Positions 1 through 11,198 are shown, counted from the first letter of the stretch. The stretch is 64,000 nucleotides of DNA from Blochmannia endosymbiont of Camponotus sp. (GCF_023586085.1 NZ_CP097757.1:124001-188000); one strand, 5' to 3'. Numbers and translations are program-made. Notes: generated by a model from the letters alone, not told the origin.

Positions 1-880
1 AAGCATTAGCATCAACTCCTCCTGTTAATACTTTTCCAGATGAAGGTACAATAGTATTATAGGCTCTAGCTAATCGTGTGATGGAATCTAATAAAATAAT
101 GACATCTTTTTTATGTTCTACTAATCGTTTAGCTTTTTCAATTACCATTTCGGACACTTGTACATGACGAGAAGCTGGTTCATCAAAAGTAGATGCAATT
201 ACTTCTCCATGCACTAAGCGTTGCATTTCAGTTACTTCTTCTGGGCGTTCATCTATCAAAAGCACTATCAGTACACAGTCTGGATAGTTGTGACTAATAC
301 TTTGCGCAATATTTTGTAACAGTATGGTTTTACCCGCTTTAGGAGGTGCTACGATTAAACCTCGTTGACCACGTCCAATTGGTGATGCTAAATCTAATAC
401 TCTTGCGGTTAGATCTTCTGTAGAACCGTTCCCTCGCTCCATACGTAATCGTGAGTTTGCATGTAATGGGGTGAGATTTTCAAATAAAATTTTATTACGG
501 GCATTTTCTGGTTTGTCATAATTTACATCACTTACCTTAAGTAATGCAAAATAACGTTCACCTTCTTTTGGGGGTCTAATTTTCCCAGAAATAGTATCTC
601 CAGTACGTAAATTAAAACGACGAATTTGGCTAGGAGATACATAAATATCATCTGGACCTGCAAGATAGGAGCTATCACTAGACCTAAGAAACCCAAAACC
701 ATCTTGTAAGATCTCTAATACGCCATCCCCAAAAATATCTTCTCCAGTTTTAGCATGTTGTTTAAAAATAGCAAAAATAATATCTTGTTTACGCATACGT
801 GCTAAATTTTCTAGACCCATACTTTCTCCAAGGTGTACTAACTCAGAAACTGGTATATTTTTTAACTTTGTAAGATTCAT
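1..880 (-). CDS. rho: Transcription termination factor Rho (partial, N-terminal 293 residues)
   Basis: ATP-dependent hexameric RNA helicase that ends transcription at Rho-dependent sites in the cytoplasm. The reading frame starts at the ATG at 880-878 (MNLTKLKN) and runs off the left edge, so about 126 C-terminal residues are missing if the length matches the 419-residue E. coli protein. The N-terminal domain, the RNA-binding cold-shock-like domain and the Walker A motif (PPKAGKT) are visible and near identical to E. coli. It lies downstream of trxA on the same strand, as in E. coli. Retention of Rho matters here because canonical intrinsic terminators are hard to find in this window. Confidence 0.97.
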   Translation of the reverse strand, partial: MNLTKLKNIPVSELVHLGESMGLENLARMRKQDIIFAIFKQHAKTGEDIFGDGVLEILQDGFGFLRSSDSSYLAGPDDIYVSPSQIRRFNLRTGDTISGKIRPPKEGERYFALLKVSDVNYDKPENARNKILFENLTPLHANSRLRMERGNGSTEDLTARVLDLASPIGRGQRGLIVAPPKAGKTILLQNIAQSISHNYPDCVLIVLLIDERPEEVTEMQRLVHGEVIASTFDEPASRHVQVSEMVIEKAKRLVEHKKDVIILLDSITRLARAYNTIVPSSGKVLTGGVDANA

Positions 881-1331
881 AATTATGGATTCTTAAATTG
901 GAGGTATACAATACCGTTGGTATTAAAGAGATATGGTTTATTGCACAACACAATATAATTATTCCCTTTATAGTATGATGGTGCTTAAATTATATACCCA
1001 ATCCCAAATATTATCGAGAACAGGTATATAATTAAATGCTACTTATTTTATTATCGGATTATCATATAGAAATAGATTTTTAAAAATTCACCAATAATCT
1101 CATAACTATATTAGAAAACATGTCTACATTTAATTTATCTTATTTATATTATACAATCGTAATCGCTATTATTACAATGGTTATTGTGCGTCTAATCGTT
1201 ACTGAAAAATTATATATTTATGGTTAATTACGAAGCAACAGGCTGTCATTCTACTATAATCCTAAAGAAACGTCTACTAACATATAAGATAAATTTTTGA
1301 AAATTACAAATATTAAAAATAAGCGTGAAAT
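881..1331. other. Gene-free stretch between trxA and rho
   Basis: This 451-base AT-rich gap holds the rho leader; in E. coli a leader peptide gene (rhoL) and an attenuator lie here. I see no counterpart of RhoL. One plus-strand frame at 1120-1227 would encode a 35-residue hydrophobic peptide, but it has no ribosome binding site and I do not call it a gene. Confidence 0.6.
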
Positions 1332-1667
1332 TTATATATATGTTTTTAAAAATTCTTGTAATTTTTGTTTAGACAACAATCCTATTTTAGTAGATAATAC
1401 TGTTCCATGGTGAATCAACAATAATGTTGGAATACTTCTAATGCCATATTTTTTAGTAGTTATTGGATTGTCATCTATATTTAATTTTGCTATTTTTAGT
1501 TTATCATGAAATTCAACAGCTATATCTTCTAAGATAGGTGTCATTGCTTTACAAGGATTACACCACTCAGCCCAAAAATCAATTAAAAATGGTTTATTGT
1601 CTTGATTGATAGAGTTTAATACCTTTTCTTTAAAATCAGAATCTGTCAAATGTAGTATATGATTCAA
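1332..1667 (-). CDS. trxA: Thioredoxin 1 with variant CNPC active site, TTG start
   Basis: Small dithiol redox protein that reduces disulfides in cytoplasmic enzymes and is itself reduced by thioredoxin reductase. The 111 residues match E. coli TrxA along the whole length (FWAEWC motif, KLNID, cis-proline in SIPTLLL at about residue 80). The active site reads W35-C-N-P-C39, whereas nearly all thioredoxins have CGPC. No in-frame ATG lies near the N-terminus; the start is a TTG at 1667-1665 with a good ribosome binding site (AGAGGAG) about seven bases upstream. It lies between ilvC and rho on the same strand. In E. coli ppiC, rep, gppA and rhlB lie between ilvC and trxA; they are absent here. 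Identity is secure; the effect of the Asn is inferred. Confidence 0.95.
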   Translation of the reverse strand: MNHILHLTDSDFKEKVLNSINQDNKPFLIDFWAEWCNPCKAMTPILEDIAVEFHDKLKIAKLNIDDNPITTKKYGIRSIPTLLLIHHGTVLSTKIGLLSKQKLQEFLKTYI

Positions 1668-1908
1668 TTTATTCTCCTCTTATAACCTGTTTCTGTTAAT
1701 TGTCATATGCGTATATAACAATTTGTTAATTTCAGTAAATATCGTAAATTAATTAGTGTTTATTGTTATCTACATAATTAGTCATGGATATCAAATTTTT
1801 ATTAATTTTATTTAAATAAAATATGTAATTTTCACTTATATCATCGGCTAAATGATCCTTCCTGATAACAAGATACCTTAAAATCAGTGTATGATCACAG
1901 TTTGGGTT

Positions 1909-3390
1909 TTAATTATTAATACATGATAAATTTTTCATGTTTTGCATATGATTTCTTAATTTAATTCCAACTTTTTCTATTGCATGATTTCTAATCATTT
2001 CATTAGTATTACGTAAAATAATATTATCTATTTTAATTTCTTCGGGCGATATACCTAAATCTCCTTTTTTTAAATCAGGTATTATAGTTTTTTGTAATAA
2101 AGGCACTACTGTATTACAAAACAAATAATTTCCGTATTCTGCAGTGTCGGAAATTACCGTATTCATTTCATATAATTTTTTTCGAGCTATAGTATTTGCA
2201 ATTAAAGGTAATTCATGTAATGATTCATAGTATGCTGATTCTGGCGTTATACCAGCTTTTGTCATTGTGTCGAAAGATAGCTCTACTCCTGCTTTTATTA
2301 TAGCTACCATTAATATTCCGTGATCAAAATATGTTTGATCCAAAATCTCTTGTTGATAGTTTGGCGCTTGTTCTAACGGAAGTTGACTGGTTTTTTTTCT
2401 CCAAATAAGTAATTTAGAATCATTATTCTTCCAATCTGACATCATTTCTTCAGAAAATATCCCGTTAAGTATATTTTCCATATGTCTTTCAAAAATTGGT
2501 TTTAATATATTTTTTAATTTTTCAGATAATATAAAAGCGCGTATTTTAGCAACATTAGACAATCGGTCCATCATTAATGTGATACCCCCGTGTTTTAATG
2601 CTTCGGTTATGGCTTCCCAACCATATTGAATAAATTTTCCCGAATATCCAGAATCAACACCATTGTTAATCATATAGTCAAAACAAATAATTGATCCTGC
2701 TTGCAACATTCCACATAAAATAGTTTGTTCTCCCATAAGATCTGATTTAACTTCTGCCACGAATGAAGATTCTAATACTCCAGCATGATGACTACCGAGT
2801 GCAAATGCCCAAGATTTTGCCAATTCTATTCCTATATTATATACATCGTTTTCTTTATGCACAGCAATTAAGGTAGGTACACCAAATCCTCGTTGATACT
2901 CTTGACGAACCTCCGTGCCAGGACATTTTGGAGCAACCATTATGACAGTGATATCTTGTCGAATTTTTTCTCCAACTTCCACAATATGAAATCCATGTGA
3001 ATAGCCTAATACAGATCCATGTTTCATTAAAGGTTCTATTTTTTTTACCACTTCTGTGTGATTTTTATCTGGAGTTAAGTTAATAACAATATCTGATTTT
3101 GGAATAATTTCTTCATAAGTTCCTATAGTAAATCCATTCTGTGTCGCCCTTGACCAAGATTCTTGTTTGTTAATAATGGATTCTCGACGCAAGGCATATG
3201 AAATATTTACCCCTGAGTCTCTCATATTTAAACCTTGATTTAATCCTTGAGATCCACAACCTATTATAGCTATTTTTTTAGATAGTAAGGCTTGGATTCC
3301 TTTAGAAAATTCATCACGACTCATAAATCGGCATTTTTTTAAATGTTTTAATTTTTGCATAAAAGTTAATGTATTAAAATAATTGGTCAT
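1909..3390 (-). CDS. ilvC: Ketol-acid reductoisomerase
   Basis: Class II NADPH-dependent enzyme that isomerises and reduces acetolactate and acetohydroxybutyrate in valine and isoleucine synthesis. The 493 residues align over the full length with the 491-residue E. coli enzyme. The Rossmann motif GCGSQG lies at about 44-49, the catalytic lysine in PKCPGTEVR, and the Mg-binding acids in KSDLMGEQ. In the NADPH phosphate loop, R68 and S78 are kept but the position of E. coli R76 is Gln. The stop of ilvA is only 59 bases upstream and the regulator ilvY is absent, so ilvC probably belongs to the ilv operon transcript. The ribosome binding site is AAGGT. Confidence 0.97.
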   Translation of the reverse strand: MTNYFNTLTFMQKLKHLKKCRFMSRDEFSKGIQALLSKKIAIIGCGSQGLNQGLNMRDSGVNISYALRRESIINKQESWSRATQNGFTIGTYEEIIPKSDIVINLTPDKNHTEVVKKIEPLMKHGSVLGYSHGFHIVEVGEKIRQDITVIMVAPKCPGTEVRQEYQRGFGVPTLIAVHKENDVYNIGIELAKSWAFALGSHHAGVLESSFVAEVKSDLMGEQTILCGMLQAGSIICFDYMINNGVDSGYSGKFIQYGWEAITEALKHGGITLMMDRLSNVAKIRAFILSEKLKNILKPIFERHMENILNGIFSEEMMSDWKNNDSKLLIWRKKTSQLPLEQAPNYQQEILDQTYFDHGILMVAIIKAGVELSFDTMTKAGITPESAYYESLHELPLIANTIARKKLYEMNTVISDTAEYGNYLFCNTVVPLLQKTIIPDLKKGDLGISPEEIKIDNIILRNTNEMIRNHAIEKVGIKLRNHMQNMKNLSCINN

Positions 3391-3449
3391 AACATACCTT
3401 TTTAAATAATGTTAAAATAATTCAATAATTTTGTATAAAAAATAATTTT

Positions 3450-4997
3450 TTAATTTAAAAATACTCTAAAAACTGGATTAGTTGTGACATCATGCCATTC
3501 ATATCCTAATTTAGATAGGTATTGTTCAAATTTTTCTTCTTCTTTTTGGTTAGATAATTCAAATCCAGCTAGAACACGCCCGTAATCAGTGCCATGGTTT
3601 CTATAATGGAACAGAGAAATATTCCAATTAGCGCCTAAAGTATAAAGAAATTTTAATAATGCTCCTGGAGCTTCTGGAAATTCAAAACTGAAAATTCGTT
3701 CCTGTAAAGACTGGAATAAATGCGCCCCTACCATATATCTAACATGCAATTTTGCCATTTCATCATCAGACAAATCTACGACGTGAAAACCATTAGCGAG
3801 TATTTCTTGTATTATTACTTTTCTTTCAGAATATCCATTTTTTAAACGTATACCAATAAATATGCAAACTTTTTTGGATCCATTATAACGATAATTAAAT
3901 TCCGTTACCGATCTGTTTCCCAATATTTTATAAAATTCTAAAAAACTACCTTTCTTTTCTGGAATAGTAATTGCCATTAATGCTTCTCGTTGTTCTCCTA
4001 GCTCACAACGTTCTGAAATATAACGTAATTCATGAAAATTTATATTAGCACCTGAAAGAATATGAGCTAATCTTTCACCCCGTATTGCATATTGTTGAAT
4101 GTATTTTTTCATTCCAGCTAATGCTAAAGCACCTGAAGGCTCAGCTATAGCGCGTACGTCTTCAAATAAATCCTTTATTGCAGCACAAATTGCATCATTA
4201 TCTACTGTAATTACGTCATCTAGATATTTTTTACATAAACGAAACGTTTCATTTCCAACACATCGTACAGCTACTCCTTCCGCAAATAAACCTACTTTAT
4301 GTAGCCATACTGGCATTCCAGCTGATAATGCGGCGCATAAAGAAGCTGATTCTGCTGATTCAACTCCTATAACTTTTATCTGGGGCATAAGATGTTTAAT
4401 TAACACAGAAATACCTGCAGCTAACCCACCTCCTCCTACTGGAACAAAAATACGATCTAAATGAGCATCTTGTTGTAACAATTCCATCGCTAATGTTCCT
4501 TGACCTGCTATAACCGTTGGATGGTCGAACGGAGGAATGAAAGTTAATTGGTGTTGATCAGCTAGAGACATAGCTTTAATTTTAGCTTCATCAAAATTAG
4601 CTCCACATAATAATGGTTTTCCTCCAAAATTACGTACTGCGTCTATTTTTATATCTGCAGTGTTTGTAGGCATTACAATCAAAGATGTTATACCAAGATG
4701 AGCGGCAGACAAAGCTACTCCTTGAGCATGATTGCCTGCTGATGCTGTAACAACTCCAGAAGATTTTTGTGCTTCATTGAGACTGGAAATCATAGCATAA
4801 GCGCCTCGTAGCTTAAAGCTATGTACTGGTTGTCTATCTTCACGTTTTACTAATACTATATTTTTGAAACGTTGTGATAATTTGCGCATAATTTGCAATG
4901 GTGTTATTTGAGCTACTTCATATACATGAGAACGTAAGGCAGTTCGTAGATATTCTGCGGGACAGGGTGCATTAGGAAAATAATTAAATTTTTTCAT
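3450..4997 (-). CDS. ilvA: Threonine ammonia-lyase (threonine deaminase), biosynthetic
   Basis: PLP enzyme that converts threonine to 2-oxobutanoate, the committed step of isoleucine synthesis. At 515 residues it is the long, allosteric form. The catalytic domain carries the PLP lysine K62 in HSFKLRGAY and the glycine loop GGGGLAAG. The C-terminal third holds the two ACT-like regulatory subdomains that bind isoleucine and valine in E. coli IlvA, so feedback control is probably retained. The start ATG lies 8 bases after the ilvD stop and has a weak ribosome binding site, which suggests translational coupling. Confidence 0.97.
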   Translation of the reverse strand: MKKFNYFPNAPCPAEYLRTALRSHVYEVAQITPLQIMRKLSQRFKNIVLVKREDRQPVHSFKLRGAYAMISSLNEAQKSSGVVTASAGNHAQGVALSAAHLGITSLIVMPTNTADIKIDAVRNFGGKPLLCGANFDEAKIKAMSLADQHQLTFIPPFDHPTVIAGQGTLAMELLQQDAHLDRIFVPVGGGGLAAGISVLIKHLMPQIKVIGVESAESASLCAALSAGMPVWLHKVGLFAEGVAVRCVGNETFRLCKKYLDDVITVDNDAICAAIKDLFEDVRAIAEPSGALALAGMKKYIQQYAIRGERLAHILSGANINFHELRYISERCELGEQREALMAITIPEKKGSFLEFYKILGNRSVTEFNYRYNGSKKVCIFIGIRLKNGYSERKVIIQEILANGFHVVDLSDDEMAKLHVRYMVGAHLFQSLQERIFSFEFPEAPGALLKFLYTLGANWNISLFHYRNHGTDYGRVLAGFELSNQKEEEKFEQYLSKLGYEWHDVTTNPVFRVFLN

Positions 4998-5005
4998 GTA
5001 TAATG

Positions 5006-6856
5006 TTATCCCAATAACTTGGATTTATCACGAACAGCGCCCTTGTCCGCACTTGTTACTAAATGGGCATACGCTTTTAAAGAAGTGGATATATTTCTAT
5101 TTCTGTTTATTGGAGTCCATGCTTTAGTGCCTCGAGCAATTTCTAATTTATATCTTGTTGTCAGTATATATTCAGGCACTTCTAAGACAATACTACGTGC
5201 ACTGATATCAATATTAATTATATCTCCGTCATATACTAAGCCGATTAATCCTTTATTAGCTGCTTCTGGAGATATATGTCCGATAGATAAACCGGATGTT
5301 CCACCTGAAAACCTACCATCTGTAATTAAAGCACAGCATAAATCTAAGCTCATAGATTTAAGAAAAGATGTTGGATATAGCATTTCTTGCATACCTGGAC
5401 CCCCTTTTGGGCCTTCATATCGAATTACAATTACATCTCCAGAATGCACATTTCCTGTTAGAATTGCTTGAACCGCTTCTTCTTGGCTTTCATAGACTTT
5501 AGCTGGCCCATAGAATTTTTGAAGCTTTACATGAACTCCAGCTGTTTTTACCAGACAACCATCTGTAGCAAGATTTCCATATAATACTGCTAAACCGCCA
5601 TCTTGGCTATAAGCATGTTCGCGAGAACGAATACAACCAGAGCAACGATCTATATCTAATGAATCCCATCTGTTTGTTTGAGTGAATGCTTGTGTAGTAC
5701 GTACTCCTCCTGGCGCTGCAGCGTACATATTTTTTGAATCAATATTATCGCAGGAAACAATATCATATTTTAGTAATGTTTCTGATAAAGATTGATTCAA
5801 TACATTGCGTGTGTTTTCATGTAATAGACCACAACGATGTAATTCGCCAAGTATACCCATGACTCCTCCAGCTCGATGAAAATCCTCCATATGATATTTT
5901 TGAGTGTTTGGAGCTACTCTACACAGATGTGGTACTTTTCGAGATAATCTATCAATATCTGCCATAGTAAAATCTATTTCTCCTTCTTGTGCGGCTGCAA
6001 GTAAGTGCAATACGGTATTAGTGGATCCACCCATTGCAATGTCTAACATCATTGCATTTTCAAAAGAAGATTTATTAGCTATATTACGAGGCAAAACAGA
6101 ATAATTATTCTCTTCATAATAAGATTTTGCTAAGTGGACAATATATTTACCAGCATTCAAAAATAATTTTTTTCGATCAGAATGGGTAGCTAATAATGAC
6201 CCATTTCCTGGCTGAGCTAATCCTAATGCTTCTGTTAAACAATTCATAGAATTTGCAGTAAACATTCCTGAGCAAGATCCACATGTAGGACACGCTTCTT
6301 CTTCGATGTTTTGTTGATCAATATTAGAAATACTAGGATTTGCGGCATAAGTTATTGCATCAATTAAACTAAGTTTAAGATCTTTATTAGATAGAGTTAC
6401 TGTGCCGGATTCCATTGGACCACCTGATATAAAAATAGCTGGAATATTTAAGCGCAATGCTGCCATTAACATTCCAGGTGTTATTTTATCGCAATTAGAA
6501 ATACACACCATAGCATCAACACAGTGGGCGTTGATCATATATTCTACTGAATCAGCAATAAGATCTCTAGACGGTAAAGAATATAGCATGCCACTATGTC
6601 CCATGGCAATTCCATCATCTATTGCGATAGTATTAAACTCTTTTGCAACTCCTCCATTAATCTTAATTTGTTCAGAAACTAATGTTCCTACATTTCGTAA
6701 ATGCACGTGACCAGGGACAAATTGGGTAAATGAATTAACTACAGCAATAATTATTTTATCAAAATCTTCGGTGGTCATGCCCGTAGCGCGCCATAGTGCT
6801 CGGGCACCAGCCATATTACGACCATACGTAGTAGTAGTAGAGCGATATTGAGGCAT
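5006..6856 (-). CDS. ilvD: Dihydroxy-acid dehydratase
   Basis: Iron-sulfur dehydratase that converts dihydroxyisovalerate and dihydroxymethylvalerate to the 2-oxoacid precursors of valine and isoleucine. The 616 residues equal the E. coli length. The Cys ligands of the [4Fe-4S] cluster are visible in [12 protein letters not shown] (about 118-129) and [11 protein letters not shown] (about residue 195), and the C-terminal motif [10 protein letters not shown] is intact. It is the fourth gene of the ilvGMEDA-C series, 47 bases after ilvE. Confidence 0.97.
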   Translation of the reverse strand: MPQYRSTTTTYGRNMAGARALWRATGMTTEDFDKIIIAVVNSFTQFVPGHVHLRNVGTLVSEQIKINGGVAKEFNTIAIDDGIAMGHSGMLYSLPSRDLIADSVEYMINAHCVDAMVCISNCDKITPGMLMAALRLNIPAIFISGGPMESGTVTLSNKDLKLSLIDAITYAANPSISNIDQQNIEEEACPTCGSCSGMFTANSMNCLTEALGLAQPGNGSLLATHSDRKKLFLNAGKYIVHLAKSYYEENNYSVLPRNIANKSSFENAMMLDIAMGGSTNTVLHLLAAAQEGEIDFTMADIDRLSRKVPHLCRVAPNTQKYHMEDFHRAGGVMGILGELHRCGLLHENTRNVLNQSLSETLLKYDIVSCDNIDSKNMYAAAPGGVRTTQAFTQTNRWDSLDIDRCSGCIRSREHAYSQDGGLAVLYGNLATDGCLVKTAGVHVKLQKFYGPAKVYESQEEAVQAILTGNVHSGDVIVIRYEGPKGGPGMQEMLYPTSFLKSMSLDLCCALITDGRFSGGTSGLSIGHISPEAANKGLIGLVYDGDIINIDISARSIVLEVPEYILTTRYKLEIARGTKAWTPINRNRNISTSLKAYAHLVTSADKGAVRDKSKLLG

Positions 6857-6903
6857 ATATATTTAAACTCCAGTATTATCTATAAATGTTGAGTGTTCAA
6901 TGG

Positions 6904-7824
6904 TTAATTGACTGGATCCAACCAATCCCATAGATCTTCAGTTACTCCAGTAAATAAGTTAAAGAATAAGTCTTGTAATCTTTTAGTAATGGGACCAGGT
7001 CTACCAGTACCTACTTGAATTCTATCTACACTACGTACTGGGGTTATTTCTGCAGCAGTACCCGACATAAATATTTCATCAGCTGTATATAAAGATTCAC
7101 GAGACAACACTTGTTCTTGTACTTCTAAACCGATATTTGTTGCTAATTTAATAATAGAATCTCGCGTAACTCCAGGTAAAATAGAAGAAGCGCGTGGTGG
7201 TGTTAAGATAATTTTATTTTTAACTTCGAATAAGTTTTCACCAGCTCCTTCTGAAATATAACCATATATATCTAACCCAATTCCTTCGTGATAACCATTT
7301 CTGTAAGCTTCATTACTAATTAACATGGATGATAAGTAATTTCCGCCAGCTTTAGCTGAGCTTGGAAGAGTATTTGCTGGAACTCTGTTCCAAGAAGATA
7401 TCATCACGTCAATGCCTTGCTCTAAAGAATCTGCTCCTAAATAAGATGACCAGGAGAAAGCTGCTATAGCAACGTCTGTGGTATATTTAGGATCCGGGTT
7501 AATTTTTATTCTTACGTCTCCAATGAATACTATAGGACGAATATATGCATTAATTAAATTATTTTTACGAATAATTTTTCTGCATGCTTGCATTAAATTA
7601 TCGATACTCCAAGAAATGGGTATACGATAAATTTTTGCGGAGTCATGTAATCTTTGTATGTGTTCACGATGACGAAATATAACAGGCCCCTTATATGAAT
7701 CATAACATCTCATACCTTCAAATACCGATGATCCATAGTGCAGAGAATGAGACATTACATGTATTTTAGCTTCTTGCCATGGTATGATATCTCCATTAAA
7801 CCAAATAAAATTTGTTCTATTCAT
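6904..7824 (-). CDS. ilvE: Branched-chain amino acid aminotransferase
   Basis: Fold-type IV PLP transaminase that performs the last step to isoleucine, valine and leucine. The 306 residues compare with 309 in E. coli. The PLP lysine is K158 in SSAKAGGNYLSS, and the motif EGAGENLFEV is present. The start ATG at 7824 has the ribosome binding site GAGGAAG. It lies 57 bases after ilvM on the same strand, so all steps from pyruvate or oxobutanoate to the amino acid are encoded in this one cluster. Confidence 0.97.
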   Translation of the reverse strand: MNRTNFIWFNGDIIPWQEAKIHVMSHSLHYGSSVFEGMRCYDSYKGPVIFRHREHIQRLHDSAKIYRIPISWSIDNLMQACRKIIRKNNLINAYIRPIVFIGDVRIKINPDPKYTTDVAIAAFSWSSYLGADSLEQGIDVMISSWNRVPANTLPSSAKAGGNYLSSMLISNEAYRNGYHEGIGLDIYGYISEGAGENLFEVKNKIILTPPRASSILPGVTRDSIIKLATNIGLEVQEQVLSRESLYTADEIFMSGTAAEITPVRSVDRIQVGTGRPGPITKRLQDLFFNLFTGVTEDLWDWLDPVN

Positions 7825-7881
7825 TTGATTTCTTCCTCGGTGATATAGTCAAATATAATGTTCATTTAAGAATTATTGAAT

Positions 7882-8118
7882 TTATTGAATTTCAATATGA
7901 TATATATCTGTCAATTTGTTTAATTGAGCAGATAGTAAGTATATTGCTCTATTACTGGAAACAGTCAAAAAAATATTTATTTTTTTATTATCAAATTTGT
8001 TATGTGACGACATATTTAACGTATTTAACTCAAAACCACGATGACGTATGACCCTCAGGATACGTTCAAGTACTTCTGGGCAAAATCTAGCTTTAATGCA
8101 TAAAGAGTAACATGGCAT
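7882..8118 (-). CDS. ilvM: Acetolactate synthase II small (regulatory) subunit
   Basis: ACT-domain subunit that stabilises and activates the large subunit IlvG. I place the start at the ATG at 8118, giving 78 residues (MPCYSLCIKARF), because this matches the E. coli IlvM N-terminus. GGAG lies 7 bases upstream, and the ilvG stop TAA is separated by one base (TAA T ATG). A longer frame could open inside ilvG at 8151 but has no homology there. The conserved core ERILRVIRHRGFE is clear. Compared with the 87-residue E. coli protein the C-terminus is slightly short. Confidence 0.93.
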   Translation of the reverse strand: MPCYSLCIKARFCPEVLERILRVIRHRGFELNTLNMSSHNKFDNKKINIFLTVSSNRAIYLLSAQLNKLTDIYHIEIQ

Positions 8119-8119
8119 A

Positions 8120-9763
8120 TTATTGCTCCAACATAGCGTCATTTGAAGCACCAGGTGGAACTAGTGGCCAAACGTTTTCATATTCATTGATTAGTACATG
8201 TAACAAAAAAGCCTCTGTGTGCATAAATAATAAATTAATCGCATCTGATATTTGAGATTTATGAGTAATACGTAATCCATGAATGTCAAATGCCTTGGCC
8301 AAAATAAGAAAGTTAGGATTATCTGTCAATGTAGTTTCACTATAACGTTTATTAAAAAACAATTGTTGCCACTGACGAACCATTCCTAAACGTTGGTTAT
8401 CTAATAAAACAATTTTAATGGGTAGACTTTTGCGTTTAATAGTGGCAAGTTCTTGTATATTCATCATGAATGACCCGTCACCAGAAATACATATTACCAT
8501 ATGGTTGGGTCGGCCAATTTGAGCGCCAATAGCTGCTGGTGTTCCAAATCCCATAGTTCCAAGTCCTCCAGAAGTAATAAAATTTTCTGGACGATTAAAT
8601 TGCATATGCTGGGCAGCCCACATTTGATGTTGTCCAACATCTGTAGTAACGATAGCATCGTAAGGAGCATTTTCACTAATTGCTCGTAATAAAGCTGGCG
8701 CACAAATTTTGTCGTCAGTTGATTGATAAGACCAACGGTACTTTAGTTTTAAAGATTTTACTTTTATTCTCCATTCGTCAATAGATAAGGATTGTGTTAA
8801 TGAAAATAGTAAATCGTTTAAATTCCCTGATAAAGAAACATGAGCTAGACGTAGTTTACCGAATTCTGCAGGATCAATATCTAAATGAATTACTTTTGCT
8901 TGTGGAGCAAAAGTATGTAATTGTCCAGTTACTCGATCATCGAAACGAGCTCCAATTGCAATGAGTAAATCACATTTTTGCACTGCTAAATTAGCTGCTT
9001 GATTACCGTGCATGCCTAACATTCCTAAATAACAATCTTCTGTATAATCTGGCGCACCAATTCCTTTTAATGTTACTACAGTAGGTATTTTTGTTTTAGA
9101 AATGAATGTACGTAGCGATGTTACTGCTTGCGCCATTCCCACGCCTCCACCTATATAAAGTATTGGTTGGTATGATTTAAGCATTAATACACGAGCTTTT
9201 TCTATATCACCTTTGATGCTACAAACATGCTTTTTATTATTAATATAGTTTTTAGGTATTATTTTTTCGGTAGATAGTTGAATATCTTTTGGTATATCTA
9301 TTAATACTGGACCTGGTCTTCCTTTGGAAGCAATATAAAATGCTTCATCAATAATACCAGGTATCATATGTAATGAATGTACTAAAAAACTATGTTTAGT
9401 GCAAGCTAAAGATAATCCTAATACATCTACTTCTTGAAATGCGTCAGTACCAATAAATTCTAATCCTACTTGTCCAGTAATTGCTACTATCGGGATAGAG
9501 TCTAACAGTGCATCAGCTAGCCCAGTGATAAGATTGGTAGCTCCTGGACCAGAAGTTGCAAAGCATACACCAACTTTTCCAGTGGCTCTAGCATATCCTA
9601 TAGCAGCTATAATCGCTCCTTGTTCATGTCTACATAATAGATGTTTTACTTCAGAATCAAATAATGCATCGTATATTGGCATGATAGCTCCACCTGGGTA
9701 ACCAAAAATAATATCTACACCTTTGTCTCTCAGTGCTTTTATTATCCACTGAGCTCCGTTCAT
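8120..9763 (-). CDS. ilvG: Acetolactate synthase II large (catalytic) subunit
   Basis: TPP- and FAD-dependent enzyme that condenses two pyruvates, or pyruvate with 2-oxobutanoate; it is the first common step of valine and isoleucine synthesis. The 547-residue frame is intact, unlike the frameshifted ilvG of E. coli K-12. The catalytic glutamate is E47 in CRHEQGA, and the TPP-binding motif starts with GDGSF at about residue 428. The start ATG has the ribosome binding site AGAGGA. Isozyme II is the valine-insensitive type in enterics, so flux here may escape valine feedback (inference from the family). No ilvL leader peptide or attenuator is visible upstream. Confidence 0.97.
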   Translation of the reverse strand: MNGAQWIIKALRDKGVDIIFGYPGGAIMPIYDALFDSEVKHLLCRHEQGAIIAAIGYARATGKVGVCFATSGPGATNLITGLADALLDSIPIVAITGQVGLEFIGTDAFQEVDVLGLSLACTKHSFLVHSLHMIPGIIDEAFYIASKGRPGPVLIDIPKDIQLSTEKIIPKNYINNKKHVCSIKGDIEKARVLMLKSYQPILYIGGGVGMAQAVTSLRTFISKTKIPTVVTLKGIGAPDYTEDCYLGMLGMHGNQAANLAVQKCDLLIAIGARFDDRVTGQLHTFAPQAKVIHLDIDPAEFGKLRLAHVSLSGNLNDLLFSLTQSLSIDEWRIKVKSLKLKYRWSYQSTDDKICAPALLRAISENAPYDAIVTTDVGQHQMWAAQHMQFNRPENFITSGGLGTMGFGTPAAIGAQIGRPNHMVICISGDGSFMMNIQELATIKRKSLPIKIVLLDNQRLGMVRQWQQLFFNKRYSETTLTDNPNFLILAKAFDIHGLRITHKSQISDAINLLFMHTEAFLLHVLINEYENVWPLVPPGASNDAMLEQ

Positions 9764-10865
9764 ATTTATTTCCTCTTGTGATTTGTATGAATTAAATAAT
9801 AATCAAATTAGATTATTCATAAATAAGTGATCGATTTTTAAAATTAATTGTAAACCATATGGAAATTATATATTTTTATTAGATTTAAATAAATTTGGAA
9901 TATTTATAAAATATTGTGTATTTTATCAAAAATGGCTTTTTTAGAAAAATCCTCGTAACATTTATATTTACGACATCAATATAAGCTTCCGGTGTATCGA
10001 CGCAATTGTAAAATATAATAATATTATTAGTTTAAAGCGTAATACTGCTATATATAAATAAAATTTCATTTTTTCTGTATATTTTAAACCAGTAAATAAT
10101 TATATAAAAATTAATCTTTTGTTACATTAGTGTTGATATTTAATTGTTAAGAATATTATATTCTATAATATGTTTTATTAAAAACTAGCAGTAATTTTTA
10201 AAACAGTAATTTCCATGTGCTTTAAATATAATAATTTTTTATGATAAATATAAATTATCATTACGTGAATAAAATATAACGCATTTGATATTCTTAAATA
10301 TTAATAATGATAAATTTTGTTTTGTTTTAATGCTTTTGTTTTAGTGGATACTTTCAATAAGACACATAATACACATTTGATTATATATGTGTGTTTTATT
10401 TATATTTTATATGTTACAGATGCGGTATTTTAAAAAGTGATATTTTTGTAAATAATATGATTTGAATAATCATCAGTATATAGATGATTATTGTAGTTTA
10501 TTGTTATAAGATTGTATATATTTTAATTATTTTGACAATATAAATAAAAACCATAACCGTTTATTTTTATTAAAAATTTTAATTAGTATCGTTTGTTTAT
10601 TTTTTGAGAAGAACGATATACGATATTAAGATTTTAACTTTTCTATATTAAATATTTATAGATTTCAGTTAATATAATTAATTTTTATATTAAAAAGTGT
10701 ATAAAGATCCATAAATATATGGGACGATAGTTATTTTTTAAAAAAATATAAATAACAAACACGTAAAAGATACAATATTATTTGCACATATTAAATATGT
10801 GTACTGTGAATTATATAAGAATTAAACAATATATTATTTATTTTAAAATTTTTATAGATAGATCA
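9764..10865. other. Gene-free stretch upstream of ilvG
   Basis: About 1.1 kb of very AT-rich DNA between tRNA-Trp and ilvG. In E. coli the ilvL leader peptide and attenuator lie here. I looked for a minus-strand peptide rich in Ile, Val and Leu codons followed by a terminator hairpin and found none. No ORF of useful length and no RNA gene is recognisable. Confidence 0.6.
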
Positions 10866-10939
10866 CAGGGGTGAAGAGACTTGAACTCCTAACACTCGGT
10901 TTTGGAGACCGACGTTCTACCTATTTGAACTACACCCCT
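10866..10939 (-). tRNA. trpT: tRNA-Trp (anticodon CCA)
   Basis: A 74-nt cloverleaf with acceptor AGGGGTG/CACCCCT, anticodon loop CTCCAAA (anticodon CCA), and T-arm AGGAG-TTCAAGT-CTCTT. The sequence closely follows E. coli tRNA-Trp, with one extra D-loop base. The 3' CCA is not encoded, because GTGA follows the acceptor stem, so it must be added by a nucleotidyltransferase. It follows tRNA-Asp on the same strand, the same Asp-Trp pair that trails rrnC in E. coli. Confidence 0.97.
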
Positions 10940-10967
10940 TATATTATTAATAATTAATACGGCGCTG

Positions 10968-11041
10968 CGGTGCGGACGGGATTTGAACCCGTGACCCTCG
11001 GCGTGACAGGCCGATGTTCTAACCATCTGAACTACCGCACC
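10968..11041 (-). tRNA. aspT: tRNA-Asp (anticodon GTC)
   Basis: A 74-nt cloverleaf with acceptor GGTGCGG/CCGCACC, anticodon loop CTGTCAC (anticodon GTC), and T-loop TTCAAAT. The discriminator is G and CCA is not encoded. It lies 28 bases upstream of tRNA-Trp and is probably co-transcribed with it. In E. coli this pair is the distal tRNA cluster of rrnC. Confidence 0.97.
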
Positions 11042-11198
11042 GTTATCAATTAAATAATTATTATAGTTAATGCTTAACTAAAAACATATATAACTTTTAT
11101 TGATAAATTCTGAGAATTTTGTTCTACTGGATGTATTACTTTTACGGTTTACATGTAAAAATTAATTTAACACAAAATTACTCAATATATTTAATTTA

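Noticed and set aside
1120..1227. A 35-codon hydrophobic plus-strand frame between rho and trxA
   Set aside because: No ribosome binding site. Hydrophobic frames of this size are expected by chance in AT-rich DNA.
4099..4464. A 121-codon plus-strand frame inside ilvA
   Set aside because: Antisense shadow of a well-conserved gene; no ribosome binding site and no recognisable domain.
5019..5471. A 150-codon plus-strand frame inside ilvD
   Set aside because: Antisense shadow of ilvD, whose protein sequence is conserved on the other strand.
8494..8703. Frames on both strands inside ilvG
   Set aside because: Out-of-frame shadows of the conserved acetolactate synthase sequence.
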